64,000 nucleotides of DNA from an uncultured Eggerthellaceae bacterium (GTDB lineage Bacteria; Actinomycetota; Coriobacteriia; Coriobacteriales; Eggerthellaceae): positions 1 through 64,000 of the forward strand of contig CAKUOV010000001.1 in NCBI GenBank assembly GCA_934670115.1. Reading direction: 5' to 3'. Every line of letters starts with the position of its first letter. Within the stretch, counting starts at the first letter, position 1. This document shows, piece by piece, positions 8,703-17,324 of the stretch. The position numbers and the translations under genes were made by a program. The notes under the pieces are model-generated. The model saw nothing but the letters and a program-made list of their open reading frames with translations, ran no database searches and was not told the DNA's origin.

Positions 8703-11700
8703 ATGCTTCAAGTCAAAAATATCCGCAAGTCGTACACCACCGGCTCGTTTACGCAGCAAGCGCTCAATGACGTTTCGCTTTCGCTGCGCGACAACGAGTT
8801 TGTGGCCATTTTAGGTCCTTCGGGTTCGGGCAAAACCACGCTGCTGAACATTATTGGCGGCCTTGATCACTACGATTCCGGCGACCTGGTTATCGACGGC
8901 GTGTCCACAAAGAAGTACAAGGACCGCGACTGGGATACGTATCGCAACAACCGCATTGGCTTCGTCTTCCAAAGCTATAATCTGATTCCCCACCAAACCG
9001 TGCTGGCAAACGTTGAGCTGGCACTCACGCTTTCCGGTGTTTCCGCAGATGAACGTAAGAAACGCGCCACGCAAGCGCTTCAGCGCGTGGGTTTGGGTGA
9101 ACACATTGACAAGCGCCCTAACCAACTTTCCGGCGGACAAATGCAGCGCGTTGCCATTGCGCGCGCACTCATCAACGACCCCGAGATTCTTCTGGCCGAT
9201 GAGCCCACGGGCGCGCTTGATTCCAAAACGAGCGTGCAGATTATGGATTTGCTTACCGAAATTGCTCAAGATCGCCTGGTGGTCATGGTCACGCACAACC
9301 CTGAGCTGGCCGAAGAGTACGCCACGCGCATCGTGAACCTGGCCGACGGCGTTATCGTAAGCGACTCCAACCCCTACGAGCCCACCGCCGACGAGCTTGC
9401 GCGCGTGAGCACGAAGCAGCCGCGCCGCACGTCCATGAGCCTGCTCACGGCGCTTTCCCTTTCCTTCAACAACCTGATGACGAAAAAAGGCCGCACCATC
9501 ATGACCGCCATTGCGGGATCGATTGGCATTATGGGCATTGCGGCTATTTTGGCATTGGCGAACGGCGTGAACAACTACATTGCCAGCGTGGAAGAAGAAA
9601 CGCTTTCGGAATATCCGCTACAAATCACCAGTTCAGCCATGAATCTGAACGTTACCAGCTCCGATGACGAAGATGATTCTTCGGACACTTCCGGCTCCGC
9701 AACCGGTCTTGCCGGCGACCCTGAAAACCCTATGGGCAAAGACTTTATTGTGCCCGGTGGCGAAAATGAGCTGGGCGTAGCGAAAACCGTCTCGCACATC
9801 TTTGGCAGCATTGGCAGCAACGACCTGCAATCGCTCAAGGACTTCTTTGACAGCGGCACCAGCGGCATTGAGCCGTACGTGAACTCTATCGAGTACAGCT
9901 ACAACGTGCAGCCGCAAATCTACCTGTCTGACACGTCGAACGGCGCGCACCAGGTGAATCCCGACAAAACGTTCGCCGCGCTGGGCATGGGATCAGGCAG
10001 CAGCAATGGCCTGATGTCCATGACCATGAGCACCGATGCCTTCTATCAAATGCCGAAGGACAAAGACCTTTACGCGAATTCTTACGAAGTCGTGGCTGGT
10101 CATTGGCCTGAAAACTACAACGAATGCGTGCTGGTAACTTCGCGCAAGGGCAACATCAACGACTTCATGCTATACGCACTGGGCCTGCGCGATTCCAGCG
10201 AGCTGTCCGATATGGTCAAAGCATTCATCAACGAAGAAGAAGTCACTACCCCCGATGATTACGAACCCGTCTCGTACGACACCGTTCTGAACACGCAATA
10301 CAAGCTGGTCAGCGCTGCAGATTGCTACGAGTACGATGAGACGTACGGCGTTTGGAAAGACAAGTCCAGCGATGCCGATTACATGACCGATCTGGTGAAT
10401 AACAGCGAAACGCTGAACATTGTGGGCATTGTGCGCCCCACCGAGGACGCGCGCATTGCCATGCTGAAGCAAGGCATCAACTACCCCTACGAGCTTACCG
10501 AGCATATGGTGAACAGCGCCGCTGAAAAGCAGATCGTGAAGGACCAACTGGCCACGCCGTCCACCGATGTTATCGCGGGCGAACCCTTCGACGAGGAAAA
10601 CAACTCAAACGGCTTTGACCTGGGCTCTTTGTTCACCATTGACGAATCGGCATTGGCGGGCGCCTTCCAAGTTGATAACAGCAAACTGCAAATTGATCCC
10701 AGTGCGCTGTCCATTGACATGAGTGGCGTGCAAATTGACCCCAGCACACTGCCGGCGTTTAATCCGTCGTCCATCACCATTGACATGAACGAGGTCATGA
10801 AAAATTTCGACCCAAGCTCCATTAAGGTAAACGTCGATATGAGCTCGGTGCACCTTGACTTAAGCGGCTTGAAAATTGGAAATTACTTCGACAACACGGT
10901 GTTGGCCGACAAGATGAGTGATGCCATGGCGGATTTCATTACCTGGTACATGGCGCATAGCACGGAATACGCAACGCCGAAAGATGCCGCAACGGCGTAC
11001 TTCAGCTCGAATACTGTGCTGAACGATGCACTGACCAGCGCGTTTGACGACCAAGCGCTTGCCGATGACCTTATGGTCACACTTGAGCCCCAGCTGCAAA
11101 CGCAGCTCGTGGGACAAATAACCGCACAGGTAGTTCCCCAAGTTGCCGCAGCGCTTACGCAATCTATCGTGCAAGCGGTGGGCAACAGCGTGCAAACCGC
11201 CGTGGGCGCTTACTTGCAGCAGGCAATGGCAGCCATGGCTGCCCAGCTGGGCGCGGCCGTGCAACAGCAGGTCAGCGCAGCTATGGGCACGGCAATGGGA
11301 CAGCTTTCCTCGAACATGGCCAGCGCCTTCTCCGTTGACACCAGCGCCTTTGCCAACGCATTCCAAGTGAACATGAGCTCGAACGATTTGACCGACATCA
11401 TGATGTCCATGCGCACCACCGAAGAGCGCACATACGAGAACAACCTGAAGAATTTCGGATACGCCGACCTGAATAAGCCGTACGAAGTAAGCATTTATCC
11501 CATTAGCTTTGAGAGCAAAGAGAAGGTCATTGACGTTCTTGACCAATACAATGCCCAGATGAAGCAAGTAGACGAGAATAAAGTTATCACGTACACCGAC
11601 CTAGTGGGCTTGCTCATGACCAGCGTTACGAACATTGTGGATATGATTTCCATGGTGCTGATTGCGTTCGTGGCTATTTCGCTGATTGTTTCCAGCATTA

Positions 11701-12044
11701 TGATTGGCGTGATTACGTACATCAGCGTGTTGGAGCGCATCAAAGAGATTGGCATTCTGCGCGCGATTGGTGCCAGCAAGAAGGATATCAGCCATGTGTT
11801 CAACGCCGAAACGATTATCGAAGGCTTGGTCGCGGGATTGTTGGGCGTGGGCGTCACGGCCATTGCATGCGCTATTGCGAACGTGGTTCTGGTGGCAAAC
11901 GACTACCCCGCCGTGGCACAGCTGCCGGCAAACGCCGCCGTGATTCTGGTGCTTATCAGCGTGGTGCTCACGTTTGTTGCCGGTCTTTTGCCTGCTCGCA
12001 GCGCCAGCAAGAAGGACCCGGTGGAAGCGCTGCGCAGCGAGTAG
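8703..12044 (+). CDS. MacB-type ABC transporter, fused ATPase and FtsX-like permease with a large extracellular insert
   Basis: The 1113-residue protein begins with an ABC ATPase (about 1-225): Walker [10 protein letters not shown] at 38-46, signature LSGGQMQR at 142-149, Walker B LLADEPT at 163-169. A first transmembrane helix follows near 265-285, a very long extracellular region (about 290-980), and three C-terminal helices in the FtsX/MacB pattern, including a conserved [19 protein letters not shown] region. The extracellular part holds a run of short repeats (for example [20 protein letters not shown]), which may form a beta-solenoid, and then a Gln/Ala-rich helical segment. MacB-type proteins work by mechanotransmission, exporting peptides or lipoproteins or acting on the envelope. 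The substrate is unknown, and no separate partner protein is adjacent. Confidence 0.9.
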   Translation: MLQVKNIRKSYTTGSFTQQALNDVSLSLRDNEFVAILGPSGSGKTTLLNIIGGLDHYDSGDLVIDGVSTKKYKDRDWDTYRNNRIGFVFQSYNLIPHQTVLANVELALTLSGVSADERKKRATQALQRVGLGEHIDKRPNQLSGGQMQRVAIARALINDPEILLADEPTGALDSKTSVQIMDLLTEIAQDRLVVMVTHNPELAEEYATRIVNLADGVIVSDSNPYEPTADELARVSTKQPRRTSMSLLTALSLSFNNLMTKKGRTIMTAIAGSIGIMGIAAILALANGVNNYIASVEEETLSEYPLQITSSAMNLNVTSSDDEDDSSDTSGSATGLAGDPENPMGKDFIVPGGENELGVAKTVSHIFGSIGSNDLQSLKDFFDSGTSGIEPYVNSIEYSYNVQPQIYLSDTSNGAHQVNPDKTFAALGMGSGSSNGLMSMTMSTDAFYQMPKDKDLYANSYEVVAGHWPENYNECVLVTSRKGNINDFMLYALGLRDSSELSDMVKAFINEEEVTTPDDYEPVSYDTVLNTQYKLVSAADCYEYDETYGVWKDKSSDADYMTDLVNNSETLNIVGIVRPTEDARIAMLKQGINYPYELTEHMVNSAAEKQIVKDQLATPSTDVIAGEPFDEENNSNGFDLGSLFTIDESALAGAFQVDNSKLQIDPSALSIDMSGVQIDPSTLPAFNPSSITIDMNEVMKNFDPSSIKVNVDMSSVHLDLSGLKIGNYFDNTVLADKMSDAMADFITWYMAHSTEYATPKDAATAYFSSNTVLNDALTSAFDDQALADDLMVTLEPQLQTQLVGQITAQVVPQVAAALTQSIVQAVGNSVQTAVGAYLQQAMAAMAAQLGAAVQQQVSAAMGTAMGQLSSNMASAFSVDTSAFANAFQVNMSSNDLTDIMMSMRTTEERTYENNLKNFGYADLNKPYEVSIYPISFESKEKVIDVLDQYNAQMKQVDENKVITYTDLVGLLMTSVTNIVDMISMVLIAFVAISLIVSSIMIGVITYISVLERIKEIGILRAIGASKKDISHVFNAETIIEGLVAGLLGVGVTAIACAIANVVLVANDYPAVAQLPANAAVILVLISVVLTFVAGLLPARSASKKDPVEALRSE

Positions 12045-12057
12045 CGAGTGGCCTTCC

Positions 12058-12669
12058 CTACTCCAGCAGCTTCTTGCTTTCGCGCCAATCGGGCAGATAA
12101 CGGTCGAGCACCGCGTAGAACTGCGCGCCATGCCCATGTACCAGTAAATGGGCCAGCTCATGCACCACCACGTACTCAAGGCAGCGCGGCGGATACAGCG
12201 CCAGGCGCACGTTGATGCAGATGCGTCCCGTTGAGGGCTGACAGCTGCCCCAGCGGCTTGTCATGTTGCGGTACGCCAGCTTACCAGGGGTAACGCCCAT
12301 AACAGCTGCCCAGCGCTCAACGAGCCCGGGCGTGAGTCCTTCTACGATAGCGCGCCATTCGGCAACTTCTTGCGGCGTGGCCAGATTCGCGCGCGCCATG
12401 GGGGAATCTTGCCAGCTTTCTTGCAGTTGCGCAATCAAGCTCTTGCGCGAACGTACAAATCCCTCGATGACCTGGCGTGATGTTCCCACCGGCGCGGAAA
12501 TCTGCACCGGCTCGGCAGCGGTTTTCACGCGCATCGTAATGCTGCTCATGGTTTTGAGCGTGAGCTTGACGGCAATACCATCAATGTTGAGCTCTTGGCG
12601 CGCTACGATTTTCGCGCCGCCGCCTGCGCGCCTGCGCGGTCTTCTTGCTTTTGGTTTCGCTAATGCCAA
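12058..12669 (-). CDS. YgjP-like (SprT/DUF45) zinc metallopeptidase
   Basis: The 203-residue protein carries the zinc motif VVHELAHLLVHGHG (HExxH form) near residue 165, followed by FYAVLDRYLPDWRE, as in the YgjP family. The N-terminal 25 residues are basic and low in complexity. The substrate is unknown for the family. It starts with TTG 9 nt after the stop of rsmI, so the two are probably cotranscribed; a later internal start is possible. It converges on the MacB-type gene with only 13 bp between stops. Confidence 0.85.
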   Translation of the reverse strand: MALAKPKARRPRRRAGGGAKIVARQELNIDGIAVKLTLKTMSSITMRVKTAAEPVQISAPVGTSRQVIEGFVRSRKSLIAQLQESWQDSPMARANLATPQEVAEWRAIVEGLTPGLVERWAAVMGVTPGKLAYRNMTSRWGSCQPSTGRICINVRLALYPPRCLEYVVVHELAHLLVHGHGAQFYAVLDRYLPDWRESKKLLE

Positions 12670-12680
12670 AACAAAGCCGC

Positions 12681-13739
12681 CTATCTACCTTCGCCGAGCG
12701 CTAGCGCATACGCTTCATTACGCGATATCCCCAGCTCAGCGACGAGTGCTTTCACAATGTCCTTTTTGGACGCACCTTCTGCGCGCAACTGCGCAGCGCG
12801 GGCGGCACCATCGACTGCAGTCTGCTGCGCTGCGGCGGCGGCTTCTTCTTCCGAAGGCCCATCGATAACCAGGACAATCTCGCCTTTGATGCCGTCTGCG
12901 GCGGCACGTTCCGCGAATACCTCGTGCACATACGATGTTGTGCCGCGCACCACTTCTTCGTGCAGCTTCGTAAGCTCACGGCAGACTGCCATCTGACGAT
13001 GCGGGAATTCCTGAGCAATAACGCCCAGCGCATCAGCCAGGCGCTTCGGGCTTTCGTAGTAGATCAGCGCGGCATCCAGCTTGGCAACGCTTTGCAGCTC
13101 CGCGCGACGCTCGGCATCTTTGCGCGGGAAGAACCCCACGAAAAAGAAGCGTTGATTCGTGCAGCCGCTTGCAACATAAGCTGTTGCCGCAGCAACGGGA
13201 CCAGGCAAAACCTCTACCGTGGCGCCCGCTTCACGCGCCGCACGCACCAAACGCAGACCCGGATCGGAAATGCCCGGCATACCGGCGTCCGAGCAATACG
13301 CAATGACCTCGCCCGCTAAAACGCGCTCTACCACAGAATTGGCACGCGACGACAACATTGCCTCGTCCAAGCGCTCAAGCGGCCGTCTGATACCAAGCGA
13401 CGCAAGGAGTTTCCCCGTGACGCGCGTGTCTTCCGCGCATACGACCTGGGCATTTTCCAGGCACGCGCGCATGCGATCGGTCACATCGCCCAGGTTGCCG
13501 ATAGGGGTGGGACAAATGACGAGCTTTCCTTCGCCCGCACGACGGTCGTTCGGACACTCGTTCGGGGTCCGCCCATTCGTGCCCCGCTCATTTGCATCCT
13601 GCTCATTTGCGCCCCGCTCATTTGCGTTCTGCCTGTTCATGCCCTGAGTATTCGCAGCCCCTGCGCCAAATCGTTCCACGCTTGCTTGCCCTTCTTCGTA
13701 TTTTGCCTTGTCGCCCATGGCCATGCAGCTTTCTTGCAT
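12681..13739 (-). CDS. rsmI: 16S rRNA (cytidine-1402-2'-O)-methyltransferase RsmI
   Basis: The tetrapyrrole-methylase fold starts at about residue 71 with LVICPTPIGNLGDVT. It continues with VCAEDTRVTGKLL, SDAGMPGISDPG and VLPGPVAAATAY, which identify RsmI, the enzyme that methylates C1402 in the ribosomal P site. The first 70 residues are not part of the family: they include a tandem repeat of five-residue units rich in Asn, Glu, Arg and Gly (NANERG, NEQDANERG). The real start could be further inside (a second ATG lies seven codons in), but the frame stays open and is preceded by GGAAAA 6 nt before the ATG. It is followed by the YgjP-like gene. Confidence 0.93.
   Translation of the reverse strand: MQESCMAMGDKAKYEEGQASVERFGAGAANTQGMNRQNANERGANEQDANERGTNGRTPNECPNDRRAGEGKLVICPTPIGNLGDVTDRMRACLENAQVVCAEDTRVTGKLLASLGIRRPLERLDEAMLSSRANSVVERVLAGEVIAYCSDAGMPGISDPGLRLVRAAREAGATVEVLPGPVAAATAYVASGCTNQRFFFVGFFPRKDAERRAELQSVAKLDAALIYYESPKRLADALGVIAQEFPHRQMAVCRELTKLHEEVVRGTTSYVHEVFAERAAADGIKGEIVLVIDGPSEEEAAAAAQQTAVDGAARAAQLRAEGASKKDIVKALVAELGISRNEAYALALGEGR
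13573..13650. repeat. 15-bp tandem repeat in the 5' part of rsmI
   Basis: About five imperfect units of the type CATTTGCGCCCCGCT follow one another on the plus strand, encoding Asn/Glu-rich pentapeptides in RsmI on the minus strand. The 15-bp period keeps the frame, so copy number may vary without inactivating the gene. Confidence 0.75.
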
Positions 13740-13850
13740 ATTCGTTTTCCGCGCGCTTCTCGCGCCCGCGCTCGCACGGAAAAGCCACTGCGGACCCTCA
13801 ATTTCGCCCTATTGTATCGTTTCGGGCGGCAACGAACCACCGAACAGCAT

Positions 13851-14087
13851 CATGTTGTTGAAAAATCGCTCCCAAATTCGAAGTTGTAGTAGGTTGGAAG
13901 TAGGTGGAAGGCGCAATTGAGGGCATTTCTCAGCCTCACGGCTAATTACAGGAAATGGTGCTCAATAAAATACCTGTTCACGATTATTCTCAAATGATAC
14001 ATGTATAAACTTTTCTCAGAAGTATGGACTCGACCTACTTCCAACCTGCATCAACTTCGAATTTCGGCCCCAAAATCCAACAACATG
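13851..14087. mobile_element. MITE-like element, copy 1 (about 55-bp terminal inverted repeats)
   Basis: The left end begins CATGTTGTTGAAAAAT and contains AAATTCGAAGTTG and AGGTTGGAAGTAGGT. The right end (about 14030-14087) is the reverse complement with scattered changes. The interior of about 120 bp is AT-rich and has no ORF. A second copy lies at 51555-51779 and a diverged relative at 16968-17186. No transposase is present and no clear target duplication is visible. Confidence 0.8.
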
Positions 14088-14498
14088 AAAGATGGCGGGA
14101 GACAAAACGACAAAAACGCGCTTTTCAGGTATCACGGCAGGCAGTGGGACGGTGGTGCGGCGGGTGCTGGCGCGATGATGCGGGGACGAGGCAGGTGCTA
14201 GCACGGCAGCACGGCACCGCGGTGCCGCAGCAAACATTTGCACAAACACCGCACCCGCAAGCGCCACATTCCCTAGCTTGCGCAGCGCACCAGCACAAAC
14301 ACCGCACCCGCAAGCGCCACATTCCCGCTGCCCCCTGCTCGCTCGCGTCGCCACCCCTTCCCTTGCTCGCACCGCGCGCCCCTTCCCTAGCCCCTTCCCC
14401 ACCCCTACAGGCGCAAACGCGTGTGCGCCTAGGCGCATGCGCGGTTTTATGAGAAAATGAGCGGAACAAATCACGCAAACCCCTATAAAGGAGATTTC
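14088..14498. other. Gene-free stretch upstream of ettA with a 34-bp direct repeat
   Basis: No gene is supported. A perfect 34-bp direct repeat occupies 14240-14273 and 14293-14326 (starts GCACAAACACCGCACCCGCA), with a 53-bp period, in C-rich sequence. The AAAGGAG ribosome site of ettA is at about 14487. No convincing promoter is seen. Confidence 0.6.
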
Positions 14499-16178
14499 AT
14501 GGCAGAGTTTATCTACCAGATGTACAAGGCGCGCAAAGCCCATGGTCAGAAAGTGATTCTGGACGACGTGACGCTGAGCTTCTACCCCGGCGCGAAAATT
14601 GGCGTTGTGGGTCCGAACGGCATGGGCAAGTCCACGCTGCTCAAGATTATGGCCGGCCTGGAAGAAGTATCGAACGGCGAGGCGCATCTGACCCCGGGTT
14701 ATTCCGTGGGCATTTTGCTGCAGGAGCCGCCGCTGGAAGAGGACAAGACCGTCATCGAAAACGTGCGTCTGGCGTTCGGCGATATCCTGGCGAAAGTCGA
14801 GCGTTTCAACCAGATTGGCGCCGAAATGGGCGAACCCGATGCCGATTTCGACGCGCTCATGGAGGAGATGGGCAAGCTGCAAGATGCCATTGACGCCGCG
14901 AACGGCTGGGACTTGGACAGCCAGCTCACCCAGGCCATGGACGCGCTGCAGTGCCCCGACCCCGACATGCCGGTAAACGTGCTTTCAGGCGGAGAGCGCC
15001 GTCGCGTGGCATTGTGCCGCTTGCTGTTGGAAGCCCACGACCTGCTGCTTTTGGACGAGCCCACGAACCACCTGGACGCCGAGTCCATTCTGTGGCTGGA
15101 AAAATTCCTGCACGATTACCAGGGCGCCGTTCTGGCCGTTACCCACGACCGCTACTTCCTGGACAACGTTGCCGAGTGGATCTGCGAAGTCGACCGCGGC
15201 CATCTGTACCCCTACAAGGGCAATTACTCCACGTACCTGGAAACAAAGGCCGCCCGCATGGAGGCGCAAGGCCAGCAAGAAGCCAAACTGGCAAAGCGTA
15301 TGCGTTCCGAGCTGGAATGGGTTCGATCGACCCCCAGCGCGCGCCACGCAAAGAGCAAAGCACGTTTGGAAGCATACGAGCGCATGGCTGCCGAGGCCGA
15401 GAACTTCAAGAGCGTTGACTTCACCGACATCCACATTCCCGTTGGCCCGCGCTTGGGCAACAAGGTGCTTGAGGCAAGCCACCTGCACAAGGCATTCGGT
15501 GATCGCGTGCTTATCGACGACCTGAGCTTTAGCCTGCCGCGCAATGGCATTGTGGGCGTCATCGGCCCGAACGGCGTGGGTAAAACTACCCTGTTCAAGA
15601 CCATCGTGGGGCTTGAACCGCTCACGAGCGGCACGTTGGAAATTGGCGAGACCGTTCAGCTTTCCTACGTGGACCAGAACCGCGCAGGCATTGACAACAG
15701 CAAATCCGTGTGGGAAGTCGTGTCCGACGGCAACGACTACATTACCGTGGGCAAGCAGGAAATTCCGTCGCGTGCGTATGTGAGCGTGTTCGGCTTCAAG
15801 GGACCCGACCAGCAGAAACCCGCAGGCGTGCTGTCTGGCGGCGAGCGCAACCGCCTGAACCTGGCGCTTACCCTGAAGCAGGGCGGCAACTTGCTGCTTT
15901 TGGACGAACCCACCAACGATCTGGACACCGAAACGCTGGAAAGTCTGGAAGAAGCGCTGCTGGCGTTCCCCGGCTGCAGCGTGATTGTGAGCCACGATCG
16001 CTGGTTTCTGGACCGCGTGGCAACCCACATTCTGGCTTGGGAAGGCACCGAGGAAAACCCCGGCAACTGGTTCTGGTTCGAGGGTAACTTCGCCGACTAC
16101 CAGAAGAACCGCGAAGAGCGCCTAGGGTCCGAGGCCACGAAACTGCGCGTGATGCATCGCAAGCTGACGCGCGATTAG
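14499..16178 (+). CDS. ettA: Energy-dependent translational throttle protein EttA (ABC-F)
   Basis: The 559-residue protein has two ABC domains without membrane segments. The first Walker A is GPNGMGKST (38-46), the second GPNGVGKTT; signatures are LSGGERRR and LSGGERNR; Walker B motifs LLLLDEPTNHLD and LLLLDEPTNDLD. Between them lies the ABC-F linker (about 240-315) with the P-site tRNA interaction motif region. EttA binds the ribosomal E site and gates translation by ATP/ADP ratio. Length and sequence match EttA closely. The ATG at 14499 is chosen because AAAGGAG lies 5 nt upstream and the protein starts MAEFIYQMYKARK, as in the family; an in-frame ATG at 14457 lacks this support. Confidence 0.95.
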   Translation: MAEFIYQMYKARKAHGQKVILDDVTLSFYPGAKIGVVGPNGMGKSTLLKIMAGLEEVSNGEAHLTPGYSVGILLQEPPLEEDKTVIENVRLAFGDILAKVERFNQIGAEMGEPDADFDALMEEMGKLQDAIDAANGWDLDSQLTQAMDALQCPDPDMPVNVLSGGERRRVALCRLLLEAHDLLLLDEPTNHLDAESILWLEKFLHDYQGAVLAVTHDRYFLDNVAEWICEVDRGHLYPYKGNYSTYLETKAARMEAQGQQEAKLAKRMRSELEWVRSTPSARHAKSKARLEAYERMAAEAENFKSVDFTDIHIPVGPRLGNKVLEASHLHKAFGDRVLIDDLSFSLPRNGIVGVIGPNGVGKTTLFKTIVGLEPLTSGTLEIGETVQLSYVDQNRAGIDNSKSVWEVVSDGNDYITVGKQEIPSRAYVSVFGFKGPDQQKPAGVLSGGERNRLNLALTLKQGGNLLLLDEPTNDLDTETLESLEEALLAFPGCSVIVSHDRWFLDRVATHILAWEGTEENPGNWFWFEGNFADYQKNREERLGSEATKLRVMHRKLTRD

Positions 16179-16241
16179 TGCGAGCACCGCAGACACACCG
16201 AGCCGCCAACACCGCACGCTAACGAAACGCAAGAAACGCGC

Positions 16242-16733
16242 ATGAACGCCGAACAATACAAAGCACTGACGAAGCCGCTTCGGGACAACCCGAAAGCGGC
16301 TTCGCTTGTTGCTGCCGCGAACAAAGGCATTACCACCATTTACTACGTGGCGTACCCGTTGTTGGTGGCATTTCTTATTGCGACTCAAAACTCGCTTGCT
16401 TGGAAGGCTGTGCTGTTTCCCGCTGTAGGATTTGTGCTGATCAGCGCACTGAGGCGCATCATCAACAGGCCGCGTCCCTACGAGGCGTTCGGCTACCCCT
16501 CGGTCATCCCGAAAGACACGAAGGGGAAATCGTTTCCCAGCAGGCACGCGTATTCCGCGTTCGCCATTGCCTTAACATTTTACGCGTGGTGCGCACCTGC
16601 GGGAATCGCCATGGTGCTGCTGAGCTGCTGCATGGCAGCGGTGCGCGTGATAGGCGGCGTGCACTACCCTAGCGACGTTGTAGCAGGTGCAGCACTGGGT
16701 ATCGCGTTCGGCGCACTCGAGATTCTGCTGTAA
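16242..16733 (+). CDS. PAP2-family membrane phosphatase
   Basis: The 163-residue membrane protein has the three acid phosphatase motifs: RRIINRPRP (71-79), FPSRH (98-102) and VRVIGGVHYPSD with R135, H141 and D145. Four to five membrane helices surround them. Such proteins dephosphorylate undecaprenyl pyrophosphate or phosphatidylglycerol phosphate; which one cannot be told here. The first 25 codons contain a strong hairpin at about 16274-16303. The ribosome site is weak. It follows ettA by 63 bp on the same strand. Confidence 0.85.
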   Translation: MNAEQYKALTKPLRDNPKAASLVAAANKGITTIYYVAYPLLVAFLIATQNSLAWKAVLFPAVGFVLISALRRIINRPRPYEAFGYPSVIPKDTKGKSFPSRHAYSAFAIALTFYAWCAPAGIAMVLLSCCMAAVRVIGGVHYPSDVVAGAALGIAFGALEILL

Positions 16734-16767
16734 AGTTGCCGGTGTTGCCCTTGCCAACATCGCGCAG

Positions 16768-16883
16768 ATGAAGGTGGAGCCCATACGTTTCGCGCGCAGT
16801 TCCGCAGCGACGAGAACAGTCCAGTGGACTGTTCTCCAAAGCGAGGACTGTTTGAGCACGGAATGTATGGGCTCCACCTTCAT
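16768..16883. repeat. Nested palindrome downstream of the PAP2 gene
   Basis: Perfect 19-bp outer arms (16768-16786 and 16865-16883, ATGAAGGTGGAGCCCATAC and complement) enclose an 11-bp inner palindrome, GAGAACAGTCC at 16812-16822 paired with 16826-16836. No ORF is present and no T-run follows, so it is not a simple terminator. Confidence 0.85.
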
Positions 16884-16967
16884 TTGAGAATACTCAAGTC
16901 GTGAGGCGAACCCTTGCTGGCGGCTGTCTTCGCAATCCCCGTTTCCTTTAAAAATCGACAAGCCACG

Positions 16968-17186
16968 GGCATCTTGTCGGAAATCTGGCTCGAAAACGCT
17001 CAAATGCACGATACGGGGCAGGTCGAAGGCGCAAACGAAGCGGTTTTCAACCCTTCAACCCTATCCAACTCCGCAAAAGTCCAGGTCGCAATATCATCTT
17101 GGCAACAGCGAACATTCTAATTCCTCTTCCACCTGCCCCGAACCGTTCATTTGAGCGCATTTGGGCGAAAAATCCGACAACATGCC
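16968..17186. mobile_element. MITE-like element, diverged copy 3
   Basis: The left end (GGCATCTTGTCGG, then CGCTCAAATG and CGGGGCAGGT) is matched by the reverse complement of 17125-17186 (GGCATGTTGTCGG, CGCTCAAATG, CGGGGCAGGT). Arms are about 60 bp and the element about 219 bp. Its ends resemble the CATGTTGTTG ends of copies at 13851 and 51555, but the inner half of each arm differs. No ORF is present. Confidence 0.7.
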
Positions 17187-17244
17187 GCCAGAGAGCTCGG
17201 AACTCAACTCAAGTCGAAACTCCCAACCAACCATCGCCGCGCAT

Positions 17245-17278
17245 AAAAAATCCGAGGCGCGCGTAGCACCTCGGATTT
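17245..17278 (-). terminator. Intrinsic terminator of lysS
   Basis: On the minus strand the stem AAATCCGAGG/CCTCGGATTT is followed by a run of T. It lies about 47 bp after the lysS stop codon, with hairpin repeat copy 2 between them. Confidence 0.88.
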
Positions 17279-17289
17279 GAACGTCGAAA

Positions 17290-17320
17290 TGTTGACAAAA
17301 GGTGGGGTAATTTGTCAACA
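17290..17320 (-). repeat. 31-bp hairpin repeat, copy 2
   Basis: Identical to copy 1 across all 31 bp (arms and loop). It begins 4 nt after the lysS stop and reads TGTTGACAAA, then TTACCCCACCT, in the direction of lysS transcription. The order stop codon, repeat, terminator is the same as at copy 1. Confidence 0.9.
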
Positions 17321-17324
17321 GCGA

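Noticed and set aside
14016..14882. Minus-strand frame of 288 codons across the ettA start
   Set aside because: Crosses a MITE-like element and the antisense of ettA; no domain features.
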